Assembly: GCA_025617745.1 (NCBI GenBank)
Contig: CM046856.1
Coordinates: forward strand, 32,172,208 to 32,236,207
Source: Heliocidaris erythrogramma
Lineage: Eukaryota; Echinodermata; Echinoidea; Camarodonta; Echinometridae
Reading direction: 5' to 3'
Length of the DNA stretch: 64,000 nucleotides
The notes beneath the pieces are model-generated. The model made no database searches. It was not told where the DNA came from and was given only the letters and a program-made list of their open reading frames with translations. Numbering within the stretch: the stretch's first letter is position 1; each line of letters begins with the position of its first letter. Below, one piece after another: positions 21,988 through 35,418 of this stretch. Both the position numbers and the translations under genes were made by a program.

Positions 21988-22426
21988 ACGTATAATACTG
22001 ACTTAAAAGGGCAGTAATTGTCTTCCTACAAATAATACACGACATTCTGCCCAACAAAGGCGTCACGGTTCCTTAGCTTCGGAAGGAATGCAGTAATCTT
22101 GAGTTCTATTCTTCCGTTACTTCAATGCTTTTTTTAGATTCTTCATTGATTCAAACGAAAGAACTTTTCGCAGTTATGTAAGGGTCAGCTAGACCTCACC
22201 GATAACTATATAATGGTAACGAGATTTTTCATTTAAATTCTGATCAAATATTCAAAGCATTATTTCAAGAATGTTAATGAAGGAAATTTCACAAAAATCC
22301 CCCAAATGAATTTGACATCATTCAATTTTACACAGTGAAAAATTCAGTCTGATACTGTTTTAACTTACGGGTTATTACTGACCAAAAGTGTCATTTTCAC
22401 CTAGTATTAACATACACGCCTGCGCT

Positions 22427-22600
22427 TAAAGGGGAAGTCCACCCTTATATTACAAGTTGTTTTTAAAGAATCAGAAAACTTAAAGAAACAGATTAGTGAA
22501 GGTTTGAACAAAATCCGATAAGAAATTTTAAAAAGTTATGAATTTTTGAAGTTGTAATCAATCAAACACATATTGGCAACTCCGTGACGTATCTTTCGAG
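22427..22600 (+). mobile_element. one end of an AAGGGGAAGTCCACC-type repeat
   Basis: CTTAAAGGGGAAGTCCACCC resembles the tips of the TTAAAGG MITEs but continues differently. I could not find the matching right end, so the element is truncated or its end has diverged. Confidence 0.4.
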
Positions 22601-22829
22601 CTCCTATCCCATTTGCCCTGTATCCCAAAAATCATTAATTTCCATTTTCTCTAAAGCAAATATTCAATCATACGTACGAATTGGATATAATCATTGCTCA
22701 TATGATCTTACACAGAACCTATATGAAACAAATCTATTCCTTCATCAAAAACTAAGAAAATGAAAATTTATCAGATTTTCTGTACTAAGCAAAATGTGTG
22801 AGGAGCTGAAGGTTACTTAGAGTTCGTAA

Positions 22830-22945
22830 TTCCAAATATGAAATATGGTTCATACGTCCGAAAATGAAACGGGGTTCATATTGCCGGAAATTTAAAAAAA
22901 AAACCTTCAGAAAAGAGTACCCCCCCCCCCCCCCCTCTCCCTATC
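22830..22945 (+). repeat. GTTCATAATTCCGAA-type palindromic fragment and C run
   Basis: Contains TTCGTAATTCCAAATATG, GGTTCATACGTCCGAAA and GGTTCATATTGCCGGAAA, degenerate units of the motif array seen at 25235-25545 and 43485-43740. It ends in a C run (about 22920-22935). Confidence 0.6.
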
Positions 22946-23973
22946 TGAAAGAGTATACTCTATGTAATAGTTAAAGATATTGGGCACAAAGCAATATAAA
23001 AGTAGTATTTCGGCAGTTTTTTATAGACTCATGTTTGATCAATATATTTTCCACTTGGTCTCATTTCATTTCCCAAACCATTAAAGTAAATAGAGCAGTT
23101 GCATCATACAGCAGTTCAATGAAAAGAATGTGCTCAACAAGCGCGCCAACCTTTAGGAAAATTTGATTATCCCTCCATAGAAATTTCAATTCCCCCTTTG
23201 TCCCCTTGCAAGATACCTTCATAGTCAGATTACTTGATGACTGCAAACTTTAAATGACCCTTTTCTTATAGGTAACGCCTCTATGGGGTTTGACATTATT
23301 CTGATGAACTATAAATCCTTTTAAAGCTGGCAATTCCCTCTTTTGGAATAGGACCTAAACGTAAGCAATGAAAAAAATGTCTGGCGAATTTATGTTGGTT
23401 TTGTAGAAGGGTTTATTAAAATAAACTTGATGAAATAGCATTGCCTGTACCCTTCTTAGCTATCACATTTTGAAATACTACCACGAGAGGGAATACCACG
23501 GGATTGCAATATGCTATTGAAGCACGTTTGACCGACAACCCACGAGACCGATGTTATCGGTTTCGTGGATAGGCTACGAGGGAGGTTGGCGATTACAGGC
23601 TCCCCTAGAATTGTGAAATTATCAATATCCGTAGCTTATTTATATAGTTAATATTGCAATGACAAAAATTATACATTGTTTTTAAAGAGGTTTAATGTTT
23701 TGCTGGCTCGCTTTATATATGAAATATTTTCGAGCAAAAGAAGTCACTCTTGTCTTCGTATGCCTTTCGTAAAGGTCAACGGGCATCGTATACAGTAACG
23801 ATACTATATCAAAATGATCATGAAAGTAAGAAGGAATTTCGAATTACATATTACTAGTACATGCCATGGGCCATGGGCCGTGGAACCGGGGACTGGGGGC
23901 TGCAGCCCCCTCCCCCATTTTTATTACCAGACACATTTCATAATATCTCCGAAAAAAAGTTCGAAAATTGTCA

Positions 23974-24921
23974 TTAAAGGGGAATTAACCTCAAAATATA
24001 AATGTGCTTATATTCAAAGGTGTAATCTATTCTTTCTTGTTGCCCTACGTAGTTTCGCATTAAAACATACGTGATGGGTATAAATCAAGATTTTCTCAGC
24101 AACATTTATCGTCTCCTTGCGATACCTGGAGGCTGCCATTTTCTTGATATGTACATAAAAATATTTTTAATCCGAATGCAAAAATTGTCCTTCCTGATAC
24201 AAAATCCTATTTGAGATTTAAAATATCTAACCGATATATACATATATTCTAAAAACAAAACTGTGTTTTATATTTGTTTGAAAATTACTAATTTACTGAA
24301 TAGAAATCTATTTTATTTGTACTATGACGTACGCGACGGATCAAATTAATTCAAATGTATGGATGATGACTTTCCCGGCCCCGAGCGTCAATAGTGACAA
24401 ACTATACATTCACCTGCTTTGAGATATTGGACTTCAATAGTCAGAATGCGCGTTGTATGTTCTGTTCTGTTCTGCCAGGCAAGCCCAAGAAATCGATTTA
24501 TATTTAGTAAAACCAGCGAATTTAGAATTAAAAAATCTATAAATTTCAAATTTTAAAATATATGTATACACCTGTTATGTAATTTCCATCATATATTGGG
24601 ATTTTTTTTGTATTGAAGATAAGCAATTTAGCTCAAGGATTAAAAATATCTTCCTGACCGGAACGGTTTCCAATGGTTTATGTATAACTCATATATCATC
24701 AAGAAAATGGTATCCCCATGTAAAGTGTAAGCAGATGATACCGTGTGTTAGAATGTCTTGATTTAAACCGTTTTCTGAAGTGATACAGGCAAATTTTTTT
24801 TTTATTTTTATTTTATTTTTTTTTTTAAAGTGATACAGGCCAATGATTAAGAATATATTATACCTATTAACATATATGTACAAATGTGTACATTAATATT
24901 CTGGGGTTAATTCTCCTTTAA
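23974..24921 (+). mobile_element. TTAAAGG-ended MITE, subfamily B, copy 2 (full length)
   Basis: Begins TTAAAGGGGAATTAACCTCA and ends GGGGTTAATTCTCCTTTAA. This is the most complete forward copy, 948 bp, with a small internal T-rich duplication (AAGTGATACAGGC occurs twice near 24778 and 24828). It has no coding capacity. Related copies are at 14103, 40921 and 44342. Confidence 0.85.
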
Positions 24922-25234
24922 TGAGTGTAATCAAATCAGCGCCCCCCCCCCCCAACTTTCAAAAACGCTCCGCGGCCCCTGCATAAGACCTTTAGATTGA
25001 GAGGGCCAGTCGCATCGAAACTGCCCAAACCAAATTTCAGTCCCAGTCCGCCCATGCATCATGACATTTACACTTAGCGGCTTCTAAAAAGTTGCGAAAA
25101 TATCCACCCCTCTGCAAACTCTATATTGGGTGAAATCATCTTGTTTAATAGCTTGTGGTGAGGAGCCAAGAAAGTCTCTTTTATACATGTATATTCGGTT
25201 TTGGTTTAATTCACCCATGAAGCTTCGAATTCAT

Positions 25235-25545
25235 GGTTCACCGTAACTCGTTTTCCCGAAGGTTCGTAATTTCGAAACACAAATTTCATAGCAGTGGGTT
25301 CATAATTCCGAACATTTGATGCACTTCTCCGAAGGTTCATAATTCCGAACATTTGATGCATTTCTCCGAAGGTTCATAATTCAGAAAATGCAATAGCGCC
25401 CTATATTATGAACTTTTTTTACATTTTCGGAATTATAAACCTTCGGAATTACGAACCGTCGGAGTATAAGAACCTTCGGATATAAGAACCTTCGGAGCAA
25501 CGATCCTTCAGAATTATGTACCTTCGGAAAGCGATATGTATTCCA
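25235..25545. repeat. GAAGGTTCATAATTCCGAA palindromic motif array
   Basis: About ten degenerate copies of a unit built from GGTTCATAATTCCGAA and its reverse complement TTCGGAATTATGAACC. The left half carries mainly one orientation and the right half the other, so the whole folds on itself. A related array is at 43485-43740. Confidence 0.8.
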
Positions 25546-26314
25546 GCATGATAAGGGTATAGTTTGAAATTCTCTCAGCCAGTTGTTTGTTAAAATTCAA
25601 AATAAAATACAATTATTCTCTAATTATAATCTTAATTTAGAAATGGCCATAAGCTGATGAGAGGCGCTGTTCAAGTTCTATCAGTATAAGGCAACTTTTT
25701 ACTGGATTTAATAGGGGATTCATTTGCCAACACCGCATTATAAAAACGGCTCGGGAATACTTCGAGCTAGAACTGATCGTGGTCAAACAAGGTTACGTCA
25801 AATTATCGTTAATTTTTTTAAATTCTCTTTTATTCAGTGAAACATATTCAATCGGGATGACAAGAATCATATATAAATACCAAATCTGTTTTACATCTTT
25901 GTCCTCAAATATACATGTACATTGTAATATATTTGAAAGGGAAATATTTTCAAGCACAATTAAATCATTATCATGATTCAGTTTTCAGGTATTGGTACTT
26001 GAACTGTCATTAAAAAAAAAACGAGTTTTCATCAGATTGTAAATACACCAAGGCCCTGTAATTTACATTTACAAAAACAAAAATAAAACCGAATTGCGGA
26101 TCGGTAGCTGCTTTTCTTTCACTATTTTCTTTCTTTTCTAGGTAATTTTTGACAACACTCTATTACGCCAATTTTCCGTCGAAAGTCGATTTTCGGAGAA
26201 GAAAAACACACCAAAACCTTGCGCTAGGCGTATTGCCAGGTCTGGTTAAATGGGGGTCTTTTACCATTTTAATGTTAAAGCCAAGAAAAACAGATTTTTT
26301 TTTAAATGCCGACC

Positions 26315-26355
26315 CCCTCCCCCCCCCCCCAAAAAAAAAAAAAAAAAAAAAAATT
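26315..26355 (+). repeat. C run followed by A run
   Basis: CCCTCCCCCCCCCC followed by about 26 A. Reading frames on either strand here are low-complexity translations. Confidence 0.8.
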
Positions 26356-26745
26356 GAAGCCGCGTATATCATAACAAATACAATGGGAAACTATCACATT
26401 ATCTCGAAAAACCAGGACCAGCCCTATTTTTCTTCTTTTAAATTAATAAAGAGGGTGGGGATAGATGGAGAGGAGTTCCCAGGTATTTTCATTTTATTAA
26501 AGATTTAAGATTCTATCAAGCCCGGGCTGCTAAATTAAACACGCTTTTTAATGATTATAATAAGCCTATTTCATTATCGTGGAGTCCATAAATGAAAAAA
26601 AAAAAAAATTCCAAAAAATACCAGTGCTATATTCATAAAAAGTTTTGAGATTTTTTGTTTGTTGTTTCATGTTGCAGGAGTGGTTGGAGTGAAATCTTGT
26701 CATATTCTATGTGTCTACTATATCTTTTCGAACTCTTCAATGTAA

Positions 26746-27168
26746 ATCCCGGCGCACACTATATAGGATCCGACTGCGACCCGATTTTCGAACAAATTGC
26801 AGTTTGCATTAAATGTGAAAGTTTAAAAAAGTGAAATTATCTCATTTGAAGTTCGGAATAGTGATACGAATACTAATTTCAAAATTTTGGTTAACTGCAA
26901 TTCTTCTGGTTAGAGTAAAGGCCAAATCGGCTTCAAATCTTAGTCGATCGCGAGATTGGTATGACGTCACTACGATTTGGAATTGAATTCGCTTTTATTC
27001 CTACACGGGGGCTCGCAGTAGCCCGGAATTTTCGATTTTAGTATTCATACTACTATTTAGAACTTTGATCACGAAGATTTTACATGTTTGAAGGTTCATA
27101 TCAAATGTTATAACAACTTTTCCCAAAATCGCATCGTAGTCAGATCGTGCAGTGTGCGCCGGGCTTAA
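26746..27168. mobile_element. CCCGGCGCACACT-ended TIR element
   Basis: Left end ATCCCGGCGCACACTATATA and right end AGTGTGCGCCGGGCTT are inverted repeats. Matching continues inward (GATCCGACTGCGACCCGATTTT against its counterpart GATCTGACTACGATGCGATTTT). About 420 bp, non-coding. Confidence 0.8.
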
Positions 27169-27309
27169 AGTAGAACTTTAATGATTTTAAATATTGGCTT
27201 AATACTTATTATTGCATAGATGGCATACATTAAACAAGGTTATCCAAATTCAACGCTTGGAAACATTTGAAGTAATGATTATTATCAATTATAAAACAGT
27301 TACAGCCCG

Positions 27310-27970
27310 ATATAGCAGCTGAAGAGCTCCTCGAACGCTGCTGAGATATGTGACGACACACCATGGACCAGTCCTGTCTAAGCAGACGATGTCCCATAAC
27401 ATCTTACACATTTTTCAGAGCCTATTTTGTCATCTCCTCTTCACTTATTTCTCTTCCTTCACTAGCGTCAGTCTTAATGTTAGTCTGTTGCCTCACTCTT
27501 AACTTCGTGTATGGTATTATTTTGATGAAAAATGCAGCGTTAAAAAATAAAGGAATCAGTCACTTGTAAACAAAATAAGACGCCATTGTATTTTCAGCTG
27601 CTTGCACCAAGGCATGTTCGGCGTTTCAAGAGGGAACGAATACCATCCTGCTATTATTCGGAGGGCTTTTCAATTTGAAAGTGGGGTTTATTTCATTGAT
27701 CATTGACCCTTCTCCTGTGTATTTACAATCAAACGGTTTTAGCTATCAGAATCTCTTTCACACCATTATAAAGGGAAAGTGAAACTAAGGTCATGTTTAA
27801 ATACACCAAACTCTTTATAATTTGATAAATAATTGCATTGCAATTACGTTCATTCATTATAGGACGTCGTCTGCTTAAGCAGGATCGATCCCGAGTGTGA
27901 CGACATCAAAACATCGCTATATTTCTGGCGAATCCTCGGATCTTCCAGATGCTGAGAAGAGCTTTTATTT
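27310..27970. mobile_element. long imperfect inverted repeat around TCCTG..AAGCAGACGA
   Basis: TCCTGTCTAAGCAGACGATG at about 27371 is matched in reverse complement by TCCTGCTTAAGCAGACGACG at about 27882. Weaker inverted matching continues outward through TGTGACGACA to an AAGAGCT motif. The small hydrophobic reading frame between 27363 and 27569 starts inside the left arm and is not treated as a gene. Confidence 0.6.
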
Positions 27971-30710
27971 GTTTTGTTTTTATAATCATCAGATACGCAG
28001 TTGACATAAAACTTATACGATTGCCATCTGTAAGCTTCCCAGTTTCTAGTGATACATTAATTGCCATATTTGTGATTTTCTTTGAATAGCTACTTTAAGC
28101 CACGTGCCTACAGTGAATTTTAATCACTTACAGCATAACAGAGTGTGATCAGTTCGCGTCACGGACGGATATTTCAAAATTTTCCAAGTTGGGAGGCCTG
28201 TAATAAATAACTGAATAGATGCGATGGATTGCTTTAGGATTTATTTTGGAGGGCATCACTAGGTGTACTGAAAATGATAAAATTTGGTTGTCATGGTTAC
28301 TTATCTAAATGAGTGGGAGACTTCTCATTTATTTACTCCTTTTCTATTAATATCAGAAAAACATGATGTTGTCTAATACTTTCACTTGCAAATTTTACAG
28401 ATAAATTGGCATCCCTATCAGACATTTTGAATTTCAAAACAAGCTTTAGATTCCATAAGAGATGTGAAATGTGTGCATTATAGATGGAAATATTGCTAAA
28501 AGTGTCATATTTTGACAACACCCCTGCGTAAAAATAGATTGGTCCAAGAACTCTGGCACCTTGGAACCCTTCGGAAGAACCAAATTTCTAATAACTTTTG
28601 ATGTATTTCATGGCAGTGATAGTCTTCCAATTAATTTTATGATAAAATATAATTTGTGTCACGGACGGACAAAATGCTCATGCTCACCACTGGAACCTAC
28701 TTCTGTGTATATTTATTTATTTATTTGTTTATGTATTCAGTTATTGGTTGCGTTGTGTTTATTGTGTTTTTTTGATGTTCTTGATCATGCTATCGATCTG
28801 TGACTGATCATTTTCCCGAGAATTCAATTGTTATTTGCGAAAAGATCACATTTGACATGAGAATGTAGCTACTCAAGGAAGTAGAACATGAAATTTGATG
28901 AAAACGGATCTAACCTGTTTCTGAAACTGAACTCTTCGGAACTGAACTATTCAATCTCCTTCCTCCTATTTTGACACAGAACATGTGTTTAATGCTACTC
29001 CCATTATGTTTACATATTATACAGTTTGTAGTACAGAGTCTTCTTTTACTGACATTTCTGCATTATCTTTTGATCCAGAATGCTAAGAAATACACATTAT
29101 ACATGAGCAGAAAGACCAAAAATCACAGAATATGTTGAGTTTATTTCTATTGCAGTACATTGTGCCGTTCACGAATAAGAACATTTTAATGTTAACTAAT
29201 CATTAAATTCTCTAAATTCGCAACACATTGTAAAATATAATTATAGTCACTATTTTCGTGTACGAATTGGCAATTTTTCTGTTAATTTGAAATTTCATTC
29301 ACATTGGTTCATTCAATATACATTTTAGTTTTTTTCAAATTATGTAAAGGCGGACAATAAGAATAACTGGTGCCCATTTGAGGAGGGAAGGCCGATTCAT
29401 TTAGACCCTAAGAAAACTATGAACTGCTAAAGACAATCATCTTAAGCATGGGGGATCCCCTACCACTGCAAGTAAATAACGCCTCGACATAAATTATGAC
29501 GTCACAATGACAGGATCATATATCTTTTGCACTTCCTTGTCTGATTTGGTTTTGATCCAGCATTATCGACCATCTTAACATGTACCACATTAAGCGATAT
29601 GTGCATATGCTGGCGCATTATATACAGCTCGGAAAAGAACAGAGACCATAACAGAACTGTTGTCTGAATTAGAATATGTGATTCTCGATAGAGGAGTCGG
29701 AGGAATGGTGGACATGGTGGATGATCATCTGAAGAAATTACATGCTAAAGTGATTTTAACATCAGGCACGCCAACAATCGAGTCTTCCCTGTATATGTCT
29801 ACTTATCAGGTCTACTTTATGGAGTGGACTGTCGCCGACATACACTAATCTGGCATCTTCGCGAAAACAACAGTAAGCATGTTATTTCAAAGAATATGCA
29901 TTATCTTATGTGAAGACAATTTTTCATAGATAAAATGTAATGATATGTATCATGTACCATAATGAGTAATGACTTTTTTGTACGTTCTTTTTAGGTATCT
30001 AATATAGAATGTTATCTTTTGGTGAAGGCTTCTGTTTTGTGTAAGAGCGACAATGGATGCAATAATACCTACCATGTGAATATTTATTTGCCTTTCCCAC
30101 CCTGCTTGCAATATTTTTCTTAGAATTCGTTTAGGGGTTCCTGCAGACACTAATTTTGGCCGAGTAGCCTTGTGTTAACAAACATGACAAACTTACCTCC
30201 TTACATGCCTTATTACTATACATGTTGAGTAATGCATGATTCTTACAACATACAACATACAAAATCACAAATCACACAATCGTATGCAGACTGGTCATAT
30301 CTTTAACGGATAAGTTTACAGTAAAATTAAGTTGATTTCTGGAAAAGAAGGAATGTCAAAAATACCGAGTCGGCGAAAAGTTCCAAGAAAATCCATTGAA
30401 GGATTAAAATTACGAGCTACTCTACATTTTATTTTGAAATTTGACATTTTTCCCCAAAACAATTTATTTTTTGAAAAAAAAAAATTGGAAGCATGTTTGC
30501 GCAATTTCTCCTCTGTCATGTCTGTGAGGTAGACTACATTCCTTTATAAAAAATAAAGAAGATGACTATTAGACTATTTCCTGTACAAAACAAATGAAGA
30601 GAAGCTTGCATACAGTAGGGAAACATAAACTTGTCAATTTGTGTCATGGTCTTCGAAACTGTAAACATTCATACAACTTTCCTTTTCTTTCTTTAGATTT
30701 TTCTGAAACT

Positions 30711-31310
30711 GGGCCATTCTTTAAAGTGACACAAACGGTCACACACGTGACTATCTAAGTTTGCCTCATTGCTAGAAAATCAGATTAAATTTTATTGATT
30801 TTTTGATATCACCAGTATCATACATGAAAAAGATTTCCCTTCTTCGACAAGAATAAATCATTTTCCAACCATAATGATTTTGGAGAGACATTTAAAAACG
30901 CCCTTTTTTGAGTGGTCACACACGTGACCGAACCAATTTTCACCTCTAAAAGAAAAGAATGTCCACTGATTTATGGGAATTTGCTTTCAAACTGTTCAGA
31001 GCAATCCTATCATATAGGAATGAAAAGTGGAAAGTTGCACTCAAAGGGAAATACGAGAAAAATAGGTTTGAATACCAACAAGTAAGACCCTTTTCCGTGC
31101 GAGGTCACACACGTGACCGACCTTTTTTAACCTCTGAAAGAAAATGATGTACTCTCATTTAGGATAATTTACCCTCCATCTGTTAGGGTAAGATTTTTAT
31201 TCAAATATCCAAATTGACAGACTTCTACTACAAGACAAATACTAAAAAATAGGTTTAAATGAACTATATTTCAGGACTTTGGTCACATATTACGTGACTG
31301 AGAATGGCCC
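30711..31310. mobile_element. 600-bp repeat with four CACGTG-type boxes about 180 bp apart
   Basis: Ends are GGGCCATTCT and AGAATGGCCC, inverted repeats. Inside, GGTCACACACGTGAC occurs at 30738, 30914 and 31103, and a variant GGTCACATATTACGTGAC at 31281. The E-box cores start at 30744, 30921, 31110 and 31291, spacings of 177, 189 and 181 bp. Flanking text (AACCTCTNAAAGAAAATGATG) is also repeated, so this is a degenerate tandem array of about 180-bp units inside a TIR element. Confidence 0.8.
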
Positions 31311-32441
31311 ACCTGCTTCTGACCAATTATCTGACTTTCCTCATCTTTATCAAACTGCAGGGTGAACATGCACAGTGAAGCTTAACCTGCCGTTACTGAT
31401 ACAAGATTATCATAATACTAATGCGCCATAATTATGGCGAATAGATTCCTTATGCATCGTGACGACAAGGACTCCAACTTTACTTTACCTAAATTAGCCA
31501 GTCATTTCTTTCGGGTGACATGTCGCTGAAATATGAAAACAACGGGCAGAGGATATCAGATATATTTCTATTTCGACCCAAGTCTGCCTGACATGCCCGC
31601 TATCTGAAATCGCGAAATCGTATCCCGGAGTAAATGCTCATCACATACGGTTTCGTTTATGGTTTTCAGCACGAGATAATTGCTCTCGAAAATTTCTACA
31701 TTAAGTCACATTGTTGATTCAGTCTATAATGGTTTCGGTTCAATTGAAAACCGACTGGAGAAATGGGGAATCGAAACATGATTATAAATACATCAAAATA
31801 CGGTTCATTATCTTGTGTTTCTGCTCTGGTTTAATTGGTTTTCGTTTTGCTAAACCTTGTTTTTACATTGCAAATTTTCTATTTACTCATTACTCTAAAA
31901 ATTCAGTTTTAATGCAAGTCCAATAGGTCATTTCTATCATTATTTAATTTCTATGAATAGCCTATAATTAGCCCAAGGCTATATCTACTCAGCTACAGAC
32001 ATTAGTACATTAGATATTCAGGTTTATGTTTACTTGTTTACTGGTTGAGAGGGCGAGTCAGTAAAAAGAACATGCACGCTTTTTAAAGAGGGCATTTTAT
32101 TTCCAAGGTGGAATTTTAGATATGATATGATATAATTTTTTCCTATAAACCGATTCGGAGAGCTGAACATGGAAGTGTTCAGCCGCCATTACTGGGGGCC
32201 ATCCCCAAGTATGGTAAAAACTAGAATATTCCTGCTTTAGTTCAGGGACGGCCATGCACCTGTCTGAGTATACGTAAGACATTGAATCATCTCTAGTTAT
32301 GCTCTTGGCTGGCGCCCACCCCTCCCCCCAGAATGGTGGAGGAACACTGCTCCTAGAAACCATAGAAAGTTTGGGAAATTGATATTTTTGTCAATTGTCA
32401 ATCGTGCAAGTTGGTTTGGACTCATTTACAGTACAGTCAAC

Positions 32442-32794
32442 CAAGGGCGTCGATCCGTTTTTCGGATGGGGGGGGGGGGGGGGGGGCAAGACAGCCTAAC
32501 GATGTTCATTTCGTACATGATTTTAACGCCTCTTAATTACCAGCTTCTCCACGGTTACATGAAGCAGGGAATAATTAGAGAATGTGCGCGCGGTGAAATT
32601 GAAGTCTAATCGTTTAATACCTTTTGTATTTCATTGTTTGGAAGGTTTTATTTCCCGAGTTTTGCATCATTTTTCCTAATTCTATTTTACACCTCCGGAT
32701 TTATTTTTTGGGAGACGATATGTTTGCCCCACCCCAATATTTTCGGGGGGAACTGTCCCCTTGCCCCCCCCCCCCCACCATGATCGACGCCCCT
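32442..32794 (+). mobile_element. hAT-like element with GGGCGTCGATC termini
   Basis: Starts CAAGGGCGTCGATCCG and ends GATCGACGCCCCT. The flanks ACAGTCAAC and ACAGTCTAC agree at eight of nine positions, a probable target duplication. It carries a G run near its left end and a C run near its right end. Confidence 0.75.
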
Positions 32795-33004
32795 ACAGTC
32801 TACTGAAAGATGCTCCTTTCAAGATACCCAAGAGCAAACAACAAAGAGTGTTTGTCTTTCAAATTTGTTTGTAAGAAAACATTTGAGTCTTCAAATTATA
32901 TTTTTCATGTTTTGTTTGATTCGCATTTAAATTGATGGGTATGTAATCTGACAATATGACATCCGAGATGGTTATGTATCAACTCCGAAACCAAGAATGA
33001 CCTG

Positions 33005-33153
33005 GGACCCATTTCATAAAACAAGTAACAAGTAACAAGTAACAAGTTACAATTGTTATAAGCTACTGAAATTATTGAATTTGATTGACTTGGAACAAAT
33101 ATTTTTGTCATAGATCCCTGGCAGTTGTAATAGATTTTATGAAACTGGGTCCT
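33005..33153. mobile_element. foldback element, GGACCCATTTCATAAAAC ends
   Basis: Left end GGGACCCATTTCATAAAAC is matched by the right end GATTTTATGAAACTGGGTCC. The interior has four AAGTAACA units. Termini resemble those of 20274-20782. Confidence 0.8.
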
Positions 33154-33164
33154 GAAGGTGGCCA

Positions 33165-33325
33165 TGCGCGTACCGAGGGGTTTTTGGGGTGTCCAAATAC
33201 CCCTTTTGGTGAAATTTGATTTTAAAACACCCCCTCTTTGCATTGCTGATAACTTTTTTTTTTCTTTTGCTTGCCAGAGAATTTTTGAGTAAAAAAGCGC
33301 CACGTACTGGAGGTGGCGCAAGTGG
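33165..33325 (-). mobile_element. fragment of GTACC-type hAT-like element
   Basis: ATACCCCTTTTGGTGAAATTTGATTTTAAAACACCCCC and a later CTTTTGCTTGCCAGAGAAT resemble the interior of 35046-35339. Clean termini are not visible. Confidence 0.4.
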
Positions 33326-34539
33326 GCTTGGACATCATCACATAAATTGACCCTGGCATGGTGCAGTCCACTGCGATGGAATAAAATGGTAGCAAAAGAA
33401 GCGGGAGGAGTGAGTCTACTGTGTCAAATTATACCACATACAGCTCCATCTTGAAGCAACACGCAATTAGAAAAGTGGTTAATTTTTCTGACTCACACTG
33501 TATATTTTTATCTTTTTTAAAGTTGTAAAAACACAATCGCAAAGCCTTTCACAAAATCAACATGAGGCAATTTCAACAGCCTTGTGCATCACCTATAGAA
33601 ATTATGTGCGAAATAATCCGAGCATGATTTCTATAGGCAATGCAATCGAGTATTTTACCCTGAGTATATTTTTTTTCCTTCTAAAGTCTTTGTAATCGGG
33701 TTTATAAGAAGCTATTCTGAAAGCCCGATGAAGGTCTTACGGTTGAAATACTGGTTAGAGCTAACATGACTGAAAAAAACAATTACTTTTCTCTCTTTAT
33801 TTTTACGATTTTTTTTTATAAGTTCTTCAGAACTAACTACATTCGGATGCTTGCTGCTGTAAGCTATCCTAGTACATGCGTTCTATTCTACTGTCTTAAA
33901 CGTAGTTTGATTCATTTGTAAGCTTTCACCTATCTCTGCGAAACGTGATATTATACATCTACTGCATGTCAAACTGTAGGCTTAAGAGCCCTTCGGAAAT
34001 ATAGGTTTTCTTATAGTCAAATTCGCAAAATTAGCTTTCATTTTTTATTTCAAACGCTCGTATTCAAGTGATTTGCTCGTTAGTAATCCAAATGCATTTT
34101 TCCAGCGTCGAATAATGTGCTACGAACATCCAAATTTATTTATTGTCTTCAATTTAAAGAGGCCAAAGCGTCAATCAAATTCATTTATAACGACTCGAGT
34201 GCGGATTCTTGCTCGAGTTTTACTTTCCTTTTCACTAACAGGCAGTAAAGTTAGCAGTATGTTCATTCACTTTCAAACAGGTAGAGGTTTTCAAATGTAA
34301 TTTGTAGGTGCAAAATGATGTTGTCATCTAATCATATGGGTGTAAAAACAAATTACTGGACTATACCCTTAAATTATCATATACCGCATCGTTTTAAATG
34401 TGTACAGCGTATTCAAAGTATCCTTTGACATCATATTGTCGGTCTTTTTTTTTGTTTGTCTAATCTCATTTTTTACTTGACCATTCGCTTTGTTATTGTT
34501 TAATTTCATTTTATTTTATTTTTTTTTTTTTTTGAGGAG

Positions 34540-34573
34540 TGGGGTATAATCACAGCCACCCCCCCCCCCCCGA
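34540..34573. repeat. C run following T/G-rich simple sequence
   Basis: A T run (about 34517-34533), a GGAGTGGGGT stretch and a C run (about 34559-34571). Low-complexity only. Confidence 0.7.
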
Positions 34574-34713
34574 AATTGGAGGGCTGTTAAGGGGCTCCAG
34601 CCACCCTCATAGTCAGAAATTTGAATGTTCATTGGGTAAAATTTGAATGCTCATTTTATCAGAATGCATGCGATCACTTGTCATAAAAAGCAAATTGAAT
34701 GCTTATTTTTAGG

Positions 34714-34927
34714 CAATAGAACTGTTTACTAATGTATTTCAATTTATGCAGTTTCTCTCCAGAATCCATGGTTACCAACCTGCTATGCATAATTGTATCT
34801 CTATGGATGGATCCATTTTGCATATATTAGCTGTTGCTATGTCGAGCAAGTCTCTGACAAGCTTTTGAGTCGTCAAGAGAAACTTTTGTTCAAGAAGTAT
34901 GCATACAATTAGTAAACAGGTCTATTG
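34714..34927. mobile_element. short TIR element, CAATAGA(A/C)CTGTTTACTAAT ends
   Basis: CAATAGAACTGTTTACTAAT at the left is matched by ATTAGTAAACAGGTCTATTG at the right. 214 bp with no coding capacity. Confidence 0.85.
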
Positions 34928-35045
34928 AATGCTGATCTTGGTGAGAATTCATGTTCAAATGAAATCAAGCGACTGTGCATCAATTTGGCTGCTGTTTTGA
35001 TGAATTTTACCGGGAAACCTATATATTACATGAATGGGTCAGAGC

Positions 35046-35339
35046 CAGTGGCGTACCTAGCTAGACCTTGGCTTCAGGGGGAGGAGGCAAGAACAAACAA
35101 GCCAATGGTGATCTAGAATTTTTTTTTGTGTGTGTTTTAGGTGTTCAAACACCCCCTTTTGGTGTTATACCCCCCGCCCCCCCCCCCCCCCCCCCCCCCC
35201 CGCTTGAACAGTGTTTTAGGTCTTTAGAAATGAAACAAAAGCTTGTTTTTAACCCCAAAAAGGCTGATAACATTTTTTGGCTTGTCAGAATTTTGGAGTA
35301 AAAAACACCCACCTTTAAAAAATCCTGGGTACGCCACTG
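35046..35339 (+). mobile_element. hAT-like element with CAGTGGCGTACC termini
   Basis: Starts CAGTGGCGTACCTAGCTAG and ends CTGGGTACGCCACTG. The interior has CAAACACCCCCTTTTGGTG, a long C run and GGCTTGTCAGAATTTTGGAG. Target duplications are not evident. Confidence 0.75.
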
Positions 35340-35418
35340 CAATGATTAATTATTATATGGGACGCGTTCAAATTGTTTGGCTTTACACGTGCTTTATGAG
35401 CTCTGTTTGCTTCAAAAC

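Noticed and set aside
27363-27569. Hydrophobic 68-residue plus-strand frame
   Set aside because: Starts inside the left arm of the inverted repeat 27310-27970, so most likely repeat-derived.
29660-29848. 62-residue plus-strand frame with a globular-looking composition
   Set aside because: No recognisable family, no splice sites or start context that stand out; kept only as a note.
32097-32363. 88-residue minus-strand frame
   Set aside because: No domain recognised and a short length; the composition could be chance.
32905-33321. 138-residue minus-strand frame
   Set aside because: Overlaps the foldback element 33005-33153 and a hAT-like fragment.
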